A stretch of 64,000 nt of DNA from Branchiostoma floridae (Eukaryota; Chordata; Leptocardii; Amphioxiformes; Branchiostomatidae): the NCBI RefSeq assembly GCF_000003815.2, contig NC_049986.1, forward strand, positions 1,521,628 to 1,585,627, read 5' to 3'. Positions 57,006 through 64,000 of the stretch are shown here, in pieces. The notes beneath the pieces are model-generated. The model did not search any database. It worked only from the letters and a program-made list of their open reading frames with translations, and was not told the origin of the DNA. The translations under genes were made by a program, and so were the position numbers. Within the stretch, counting starts at the first letter, position 1. Every line of letters starts with the position of its first letter.

Positions 57006-59164
57006 GGTAAGTAGCGCTCCCGGTGCCAGCAATTCGGGCACGGTAGGCCGGGCACGAGGGGCTGGGGACGAGGGGCCGACTGTACCATTATACGTGTGGG
57101 GGGCCTTTCCTATCTGGGAAAAACAAATTTTCAATCAATTTTTTTATATTTTCTATTGCTTGAGCACCCCTTCTGTGATTATCAATCATTAGTTTTTAAC
57201 AACTAAGCTTAATTACTCAAAAGAGACCCCAAAGGTATCAGAGAGGGTACAATGACGAGAGGTCTCTTTAGAGTAATTAAGCTTATTTGTTAAAGACTGA
57301 TGATTGAGAATCACAGAATAGATGCTCTATAGTGATAGAAGATATCTAGAAAATTGATTGAAAAAAATTTGTTTCTCACAGTTTGCAAGAAGCACATAGT
57401 TCCAGCCTCTCATGACCGTAGTCTCTTTGACCCTTAGGCTAGGGGACCGTGTCTCTTTTGGGTAAATAAGTTAATTTGTTATGAACTGATAATTGAGAAT
57501 CACAAAATGCTTGCTCTATTGATAGAAAACATGATAAAAAATTTGATTTCTCCGTAAGGAGAAAAAAGCCTGTAGTTTAAACCTGTCGTGACTGTAGACT
57601 CTTTGATACCTATGCATATGGGATCTCTTCATAGTAATTAAGCCCATTTGTTAAAAGCTTATGATTCAGAATCACAGAATGGGTATTCTTGTGATAGAAA
57701 ACATGTGTATTGCATTTTAGAAATTGACTGAAAATTTTGTTAATCAGTTAGGAGAAAGTCCAAAGTTTCGGCCTCTTGTGACCGTAGACTCTTTCATGCC
57801 TAAGGGGTGTCTTTTGAGTAATTAAGCTCATTTGTTAAAATCTGATTATTGAGAATCACAGAAGGGGTGCTCTAGCGATAGAAAACATAAAAAACTAGAG
57901 TTCGGCGACCTCATACCTCCATGAAAATTTAGAGCATTTGTAAATTTCACGCAAATGACTAAGACATTAACATAATTTATGCATGGTGTTGTTCATCATT
58001 GACAATCGTACACATGTCGCAATTATAAAATTCCCATTATTAATCATAAAGTGGTTTTGCAATTTTTACATAAATTATGCAAATAAGTTCCTCATTACCA
58101 TATTTAGTATCTGCTTATATTCCACCTATCATAATTAACATGTGTTACATTTATCAGAAGTCCAGTTATTGAAAACAATGCAATTATACAATTTCCTCAT
58201 TAATTATGCAGATTAAGTCCTCATTTGCATAACATGTATATCATTATGAACATCTTTGCCTAAGGTACCCGCATGCCTAATATGATGACAATCCGTTAAT
58301 CCTTTCTGCAGTTATCCTCTTTGGCATGTCTTGACAAAAATGCCCCTGCAGTTCCTAAATTGAATGTTAGGGGGCTGAAACTTGCTCCACTTTGTCATGA
58401 CACTGAAAGCTATCTACCACCCAAATTTCAAGACCATATAACGTCTAAGACAAGAGATACATAGAAAAAACTGCTATGATTGAATGTTGTCATTAATTAT
58501 GCAAATTTGCTCCTATTTTGCATAATTAGTATTTCATCTTGTACAACATTGCCCAAGGTACCTACATGCCAAAAATCATGCAAATCCGTTGTTCCCTTCT
58601 TGAGTTATCCTCGTCAGAAGTTTTTGACAAAAATGCCCCTGCTATCCCAAAACTAGACGCTAGGGGGCCCAAACTTATGTCACTTCTTCCTGAGCACAAG
58701 AGCTATCTAATACTCAAAAATCGTGACCATAGCATGTTCAGAACACTAAGATAGCAAAACCGGAAGTTGCGCTGCAGTACCAAGGGGAGCCGCTAGGGGG
58801 CCCAAAATCTAATCATTTCCAGCTTTCATCACACCCTACCAACACACCAAGTATCAAACCAATCCACCCAGCCGTTCTTGAGTTATCTTGTTTACACACA
58901 GACAGACACACAGACACACAGACAGACACACAGACACACAGACAAACGCGGGGTAAAATATAACCTCCATGAAATTTCATGGAGGTAATGATTAAAAAAT
59001 CGTTTTTCCCAGTGAAGAAAGGCCCCCACACACGTATTATGGTACCGTCGGCTGCTCCTGCCCAGCCCCTCGTGCCCAGCCCCTCGTGCCCGGCCCCTCG
59101 TGCCCGGCCCCTCGTGCCCGGCCTATCGTGCCCATATGGCCTGCACCGGGAGCGCTCCTTACCC
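57006..59164. mobile_element. Inverted-repeat-bounded insertion with internal tandem repeats
   Basis: GTAAGTAGCGCTCCCGGTGC near 57007 is matched in inverse near 59142-59164, followed inward by GGGCACGAGG-type repeats on both sides (a 14-bp GCCCGGCCCCTCGT tandem on the right). The inside holds four or so copies of a roughly 200-bp unit at 57130-57890 (GATTGAGAATCACAGAA and TTGTGACCGTAGACTCTTT phrases), and a dispersed repeat at about 57893-58990 ending in ACAGACACACAG tracts and CCTCCATGAAATTTCATGGA. It lies in one intron of the kringle gene. No coding sequence was found. Confidence 0.65.
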
Positions 59165-59353
59165 CACTTACCCCAAGACAGATTTACTGCAAATGCGCAT
59201 AGTAGCGGGTAGCAGCCATGCAACGTCTTACTAATTTGTAAAATAGATATCGCGCACTGAAATATAAAGGTGATATATTTTAGTACCAAATTTCAGATCA
59301 CCATCAAATTATTTTTACGTTTAGTTCTCATGTCAATCTTCGTTTTTTGCAAG

Positions 59354-59482
59354 GCCATGGTGAACGCGAGGTTTGTTATGAGGATGAATTCCAGTGCTTG
59401 AACGGTTCGTGCATTCCTGATAACTATTGGTGTGATGGGGAGGTGAACTGTCTCCAAGGAGAGGATGAGTCAATCTGTGGGG
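59354..59482 (+). CDS. LDL-receptor class A domain 1 exon
   Basis: A 129-nt phase 1-1 exon between TTTTGCAAG and GTAAGT. It reads VCYEDEFQCLNGSCIPDNYW then CDGEVNCLQGEDESICG. All six cysteines of an LDLa module are present, with the acidic GEDES end that normally holds calcium. The usual CD-G-DC acidic residue is asparagine here. Confidence 0.9.
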
Positions 59483-59696
59483 GTAAGTACTAGTGTCTCT
59501 TAGGTACTGATTGTATATGATAAACATCGCGTTTTGAATTGTTGTACTAAATTGAAATGCTATACAATCAATCGAATAAAATTTTCCAATACCGAATCTA
59601 TCAAGATTAGGTATTGGAAAATTTTAAGGTTAGGGAAGGCAGTTTATTTTTGCAATTGTTTCTCTTGCTAATCTTCCTTGTTCATCCCATCACAAG

Positions 59697-59816
59697 CTGG
59701 GAGCTGCCAGGAGAGTGACCACCAGTGTTTGAACGGTTGGTGCATCCCTGAACACTATTGGTGTGATGGTCAGTATAATGACTGCTTGCAAGGAGAGGAC
59801 GAGTCGGACTGTGAAG
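59697..59816 (+). CDS. LDL-receptor class A domain 2 exon
   Basis: A 120-nt phase 1-1 exon between CATCACAAG and GTGAGC, reading GSCQESDHQCLNGWCIPEHY then WCDGQYNDCLQGEDESDCE. It is a complete six-cysteine LDLa with conserved acidic calcium ligands. Confidence 0.92.
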
Positions 59817-59950
59817 GTGAGCAAACAACTACGGACAATAAGACTGTCTGCTTCTGTCATTTGGGCGGTGGAGATGGTTTACTTAGTAGTTTTTGTAAAC
59901 TAGGACTTTATTTTAGCATGAAAGTTCAACTGTGTTGGTACAATACATTA

Positions 59951-60384
59951 TAGAAATTGCTAAACTTTCTTTCCAACACTGAATTAATATAAGGACTTAC
60001 CCTAAATTTTCGGTCAAACTCCGTCAGACCTTGTTCACAGAAAGACCCTCTCTATCCCCAGCAGTGACGTCAGGAACACGCCACTTTTGCAGGAGGGGGT
60101 CATAAGTATCAGAAAATACTAGACCCAGAACAGGATTTCTTCGCGCGAGGAGTGAAGAAGGCAGTGTACATTAGAGCTTACCGGCCCACACTCAACAGAG
60201 ACGGGGGGCGACATAGAGTTTCTGATACTTATGACCCCCTCCTGCAATAGTGGCGTGTTCCTGGCGTCACTGCTGGAGGTAGAGAGGGTCTTTCTGGGAA
60301 CAAGGTCGACGGAGTTTGACCGATAATTCAGGGTAAGTCCCTAAGTATGTTATTTCAGTGTTGGAAAGAACGTTTAGCAATTTC
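59951..60384. mobile_element. Foldback element with long inverted arms
   Basis: The left arm (59951-60120) and right arm (60220-60384) are imperfect inverted copies. Examples are AGAAATTGCTAAACTTTC with its inverse at the far end, and GGGGGTCATAAGTATCAGAA with its inverse near 60222. The spacer is about 100 bp. The same arms flank 35717-36930. It lies in the intron between LDLa 2 and 3. Confidence 0.85.
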
Positions 60385-60504
60385 TATACAGTACTTTATT
60401 TGTATAATCAATCCAAAACACAAAATAAATCAGTCGTATGAAATTGTAGAGGGTATGAAATGTATCATGCCTATCTAGCTAACTTTTGATTTTTTTTTCA
60501 AAAG

Positions 60505-60621
60505 CTGTAGGCTGCCAGGAGAGTGAACGGCAGTGTTTGGACGGTTCGTGCATCCCTGAACACTATTGGTGTAATGGTTATTCTAGCTGTTCACAGGGAG
60601 AGGACGAGTCGGACTGTGGGG
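60505..60621 (+). CDS. LDL-receptor class A domain 3 exon
   Basis: Phase 1-1, 117 nt if spliced after TTTTCAAAAG. An alternative in-frame AG six bases later (CTGTAG) would start it at 60511. It reads GCQESERQCLDGSCIPEHYW then CNGYSSCSQGEDESDCG. Six cysteines are present. CNGYSSC replaces the usual CDGxxDC, so two calcium ligands may be missing. The donor is GTGAGC. Confidence 0.9.
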
Positions 60622-60850
60622 GTGAGCAAACAACTATCGTAACGACAATAGGACAATAAGACTATCTGTTTCTGACTATCTAATTTGAGCAGCGGAGATG
60701 GTTTACTCATATAGTTTATGTAAACTAGGACCTTATGCCTAATTACTTCAGAACACGCAAAATAAATCAGTCGTGAATGTTACGATGAATTAGCGAAGGT
60801 ATGAAATTGTGGAATTTCTCATGCCTATCTTCCTTTTGATCTTTTAAAAG

Positions 60851-60967
60851 CTGTGGGCTGCCAGGAGAGTGCTCACCAGTGTTTCGACGGCTCGTGCATC
60901 AGTGAATTCTATTGGTGTGATGGTTCTGATGACTGTTCACAAGGAGAGGATGAGTCGGACTGCCCGT
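60851..60967 (+). CDS. LDL-receptor class A domain 4 exon
   Basis: A 117-nt phase 1-1 exon after CTTTTAAAAG, donor GTAAGC. It reads VGCQESAHQCFDGSCISEFY then WCDGSDDCSQGEDESDCP. It is a complete module with a good calcium site (CDGSDDC, GEDESD). The second acceptor seen in LDLa 3 is destroyed here (GTGG instead of GTAG), so only the upstream AG can be used. Confidence 0.92.
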
Positions 60968-61101
60968 GTAAGCAGCAATTCTACGTCTTATCAGTTTGTA
61001 AAATAGATATCGCGTTCTGACATATAGACCAGTACCAAATTCTAGATCACAGTCAAAGTTGCTTTTTGTATAGTTCTCATGCGTATCGTCGTATTTTTAA
61101 G

Positions 61102-61259
61102 GCAAGTGCGAGGTTTGCTATAAGGATGAATTTCAGTGTTTAAACGGTTGGTTCTTCCATAAAGACTATGGGTTTGATGGTTATGATGACTGTGCGCAAG
61201 GAAAGGGCGAGATCGAGTCGGATTATGCTGGCTTTGCCAAAATCGTCTGTGGAGAATAA
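61102..61259 (+). pseudogene. Degenerate LDLa-like exon with in-frame stop
   Basis: After ATTTTTAAG the sequence reads KCEVCYKDEFQCLNGWFFHK, DYGFDGYDDCAQGKGEIESD and YAGFAKIVCGE, then TAA at 61257-61259. It is clearly LDLa-derived, but three of the six cysteines are Phe, Phe and Tyr, an extra GEI is inserted, and no donor precedes the stop. It is either a decaying exon or an alternative terminal exon yielding a short isoform that ends before the F5/8-C domain. Confidence 0.65.
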
Positions 61260-61519
61260 CTGAGGAATTTCAATCATATTTCCATAATAAAGGCAATATT
61301 TCGACATTTAGATTAAATTACACGAGTCATGACTCTTTTTATACAACCAATGAGTACATACTTTTGCCCAATACGCCACAAAGTAGTTACCAAACTAACT
61401 GGATATGTCTCTGAAAATGTTCAGACATTTCAACTGATATCCCGTAGTTTTTGTCAGTGACATTGAAGAGATCTAGTTGGAGAGGGTCTATGCAGTTGAA
61501 ACGTCTGATCGTTTCCAAA

Positions 61520-62190
61520 ACCATATCCAGTTGCTTGACCAAAACTATATCCAGTTTCTTGACCAAAACCATATCCAGTGGCTTGACCAAAACTATATCC
61601 AGTTTCTTGACCAAAACCATATCCAGCTCCTTGACCAAAACTATATCCAGTTGCTTGACAAAACCATATCCAGTTCCTTGACCAAAACCATATCCAGTTG
61701 CTTGACAAAACCATATCCAGTTGCTTGACCAAAACCATATCCAGTTCCTTGACCAAAACCATATCCAGTTCCTTGACCCAAACCATATCCAGTTGCTTGA
61801 CCCAAACCATATCCAGTTACTTGACCAAAACCATATCCAGTTGCCTGACCAAAACCATAATATTATTCAGTTGCTTGACAAAACCATATTCAGTTGCTTG
61901 ACAAAATCAGATCCAGTTGCTTGACCAAAACCATATCCAGTTGCTTGACCAAAACCATATCCAGTTGCTTGACCAAAACCATATCCAGTTGCTTGATCAA
62001 AACCATATCCAGTTGCTTGACCAAAACCATAATATTATTCAGTTGCTTGTCAGAACCATATTCAGTTGCTTGACAAAATCAGATCCAGTTGCTTGACCCA
62101 AAACATATCAAGTTGCTTGACCAAAATCATATCCAGTTCCTTGACCAAAACCATATCCAGTTCCTTGACCAAAACCATATCTAGTTGCTA
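61520..62190. repeat. 24-bp satellite array
   Basis: Roughly 25 to 28 copies of a unit like TTGACCAAAACCATATCCAG followed by TTGC, with 22-23-bp variants and two GACAAAATCAGATCC-type interruptions. The sequence is related to the GGATATGATTTTGAAAACGG phrase near 10250 and is preceded by a small inverted repeat (TCAGACATTTCAACT / AGTTGAAACGTCTGA at 61421-61510). All frames stay open because the unit is a multiple of three, but it lies in an intron and has no splice context. Confidence 0.92.
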
Positions 62191-62274
62191 GAGTCACTAC
62201 TTTTGGCGTACCTTAATGCCTGGATGTCTAACTAACATCGATGAATTTTGTCCATTCAATTTCCCAATTACCAG

Positions 62275-62691
62275 GGTGGATGGAGAGCTCCCCTGCTTGG
62301 GCCATCGATGCTACACCAACATTATCACCCGATACATCTGGCCCAGATAAAGTTCTCGACGGTGATGTTGGTACTTTCTGGAACCCGATCAGTCCCGGCC
62401 CATGGTACATCATCTTTGACTTGCTGGTAGCCCATACTCTCTCCGCGATCCGCATCACCAACTACGGAGACATAACCCACGACTGTACGGCATTTGAGTT
62501 TCAAATATCAGCCAGTTCGGATCCTTATGACTGGATTCACGTGATTGAATCCCCTTATAACGTGCCTATGGATTTAAGACTTGGCGGCTTCAGTGCTACG
62601 AGTCGATTCTGGCGACTGCTTATCACGGCAACTGGCCCGGACAACCAACAGCCTTGGTTAGTCGAAGTGAGCTTTTTAGGAATGGCAGCAG
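62275..62691 (+). CDS. F5/8 type C (discoidin)-like domain exon
   Basis: A 417-nt phase 1-1 exon between AATTACCAG and GTGCGT. It reads WMESSPAWAIDATPTLSPDT, then KVLDGDVGTFWNPISPGPWY, IIFDLLVAHTLSAIRITNYG and SRFWRLLITATG, ending FLGMAA. The DGD-GTFWNP, WYIIFDL and IRITNYGD order is that of a discoidin/galactose-binding-like fold, which binds membranes or glycans. The outer disulphide cysteines of coagulation-factor C domains are absent, so it is the cysteine-poor variant. Confidence 0.87.
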
Positions 62692-63532
62692 GTGCGTTGG
62701 GTTAGGCGAGGATTTCAGATAGGTCAATTCATACTAACTCTTCCCAAAGAGAAATAGTAGATAAAATAGTATATATCTCTTCAAAGATACGTATCAAGGG
62801 CAACTTTTCAAATGTACAAGCGTGTACAATATAAGAAGGGGGGGGGGTAGAACAAAGGGTAGGCGTGGAAAAAATCGCATTGGATTGTCATTGGATTTAA
62901 TAATCTGGCTTTCTATTTACCTATAAAGACATCCGAACTGTTTACAAGGTTTAGGATTCGAAATAAACAAAATTCTTTTTCCTCCTAAAATAATCCACAA
63001 CTTTTTCCTGCTTTCAAGGAAAATCTAAATATTGACTTCGGACATGCAGCTGTATGGACTATCAAGTTAAAAATATGATACTTCATTCTGATATTCTTTA
63101 TTGTTTCCGTCAAATGTTTGCTTTATGTTTAAATTTGACAACTGGCAATAGTTTATACTTACCATTTGGACGCTTGTAATACTATGCAAACTACTTTATT
63201 GCATGAAGGAAATTATGAGATTGAACTAATATCCGGAAAATTATTCAAGCTCCAAAATAGATATTAGAACCCTTGTTCTCCATTTTCTATATATCAAACA
63301 AAAGATGTCTTCGCTTAATCATTCCAAAAGTTTAAGGTCATCATTAGGTCAAGCTTGATCTAATATGTTTTTTTTTTCTTCAAAAAGTGGGCATAATTCC
63401 TCAGACCTTGTGGATAATTTTGAAAACGAGCAAGGTTTTAAGGGATCCACATGCAATTTTCATAAAGACATTACCTATTACTAATTGCTAAAACGATATG
63501 CGTAATAGACCTTGCCTTTCATCTACCCTTAG
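62692..63532 (+). other. Kringle-gene intron
   Basis: AT-rich intron between the F5/8-C-like and kringle 2 exons, with a G run at 62837-62846. No further features were recognised. Confidence 0.6.
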
Positions 63533-63775
63533 ACTGCCTGACAGGCAATGGGACATCTTACCGAGGAAATATCTCTATGACGGAAACAGGCAGGACGTGT
63601 CAGCATTGGGACAGTCAGACACCGCACCAACACGGCGTCACAGCCGCTAATTATCCGGCATCCGGACTGGAGCAGAACTACTGCCGGAATCCGGATGGAG
63701 ACCCTTATGGCGTTTGGTGCTTCACTATGGATCCGGACCAACAATGGGGTTATTGTGACGTGCCAGCATGTTTCG
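63533..63775 (+). CDS. Kringle domain 2 exon
   Basis: A 243-nt phase 1-1 exon between TACCCTTAG and GTAAGG. It reads CLTGNGTSYRGNISMTETGR, TCQHWDSQTPHQHGVTAANY, PASGLEQNYCRNPDGDPYGV and WCFTMDPDQQWGYCDVPAC. It is a complete kringle, the same length as kringle 1 and nearly identical over its centre. The gene must continue to the right, since the exon ends with a donor. Confidence 0.95.
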
Positions 63776-64000
63776 GTAAGGTCTGAACCTGTAAATCTAA
63801 AGAGGGCGGTGACATTTATTGACACCATTCAATGAGCAGGCCTGCATTAGTAGGCATAAAAGCCTTTATCGCGCACACACTACTAACAATGATTTTTCTT
63901 GTTTTGCTTACCTCATGGAAAATTATTATATGAAGAAAAATATAATTGCAGGAAGAAAATGTAGAATGAATTTCAAGCAAAACAAGAAACTACAATTTTA
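63776..64000 (+). other. Intron running off the window
   Basis: The start of this intron (GTAAGGTCTGAACCTGTAAA) matches the intron after kringle 1, as does CATTAGTAGGCATAA. No exon is seen before the window end. Confidence 0.7.

Noticed and set aside
57180-57890. CRISPR-like regular repeats
   Set aside because: Units are about 200 bp, diverged and without short unique spacers; this is a eukaryotic tandem repeat inside an insertion.
61387-61924. Open frames encoding repeated GYGFGQ, LDQNHIQ or LTKTISSC peptides
   Set aside because: A 24-bp satellite keeps all frames open. The array is intronic with no splice sites or start context, so coding is unlikely.

Overview
The window looks like nuclear DNA of a lancelet (Branchiostoma-type cephalochordate). 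This is inferred from short exons with GT-AG introns, phase-1 exon-shuffled extracellular domains (EGF, PAN, LamG-like, C-type lectin, kringle, LDLa, F5/8-C-like), and a dense mix of LINE, SINE and short inverted-repeat DNA elements. No species-diagnostic locus was used. Most long open frames here are chance or repeat-derived; real coding sequence is confined to short spliced exons.

Layout. (1) 1196-3018, plus strand: the last five exons of a receptor-type tyrosine kinase; its N-lobe and ectodomain lie left of the window. (2) 5691-42010, minus strand: sixteen exon-like segments that join in compatible phases into one large membrane protein. In transcript order these are three or four tyrosine-containing cytoplasmic cassettes (42.0-38.4 kb), a transmembrane exon (37.0 kb), a stalk exon (35.4 kb), EGF (34.3 kb), PAN/apple (28.0 kb), EGF (23.8 kb), a LamG-like jelly-roll (15.1-14.3 kb), two EGFs (11.0 and 10.5 kb) and a three-exon C-type lectin domain carrying EPN and WND sugar-binding motifs (10.0, 9.4 and 5.7 kb). 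A type II topology is inferred. The kinase and lectin genes converge tail to tail. (3) 54921 to the right edge, plus strand: a secreted or surface modular protein with a signal peptide, a proline-rich 21-nt-repeat exon, kringle, four good LDLa exons, a degenerate LDLa-like exon with a stop, an F5/8-C-like domain and a second kringle. It runs head to head with the lectin gene and continues beyond the window.

Introns and spacers are filled with transposon remnants whose order of insertion can often be read. They include a 9-bp-TSD long-TIR element inside a tRNA-derived SINE, 8-bp-TSD MITEs (one interrupted by a LINE tail), a TTAA-flanked element, foldback elements, two oppositely oriented copies of a 1.08-kb TIR element, a LINE inserted into a tandem exon duplication, and a three-level nested insertion between 17.3 and 22.0 kb. 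Several exons show decay or recent change: a frameshifted cytoplasmic cassette, an EGF that lost its first cysteine, an EGF with a 9-nt deletion, a degenerate LDLa, and a kinase with HGD in place of HRD. No rRNA gene, intact tRNA gene, CRISPR array or prokaryotic feature was seen.
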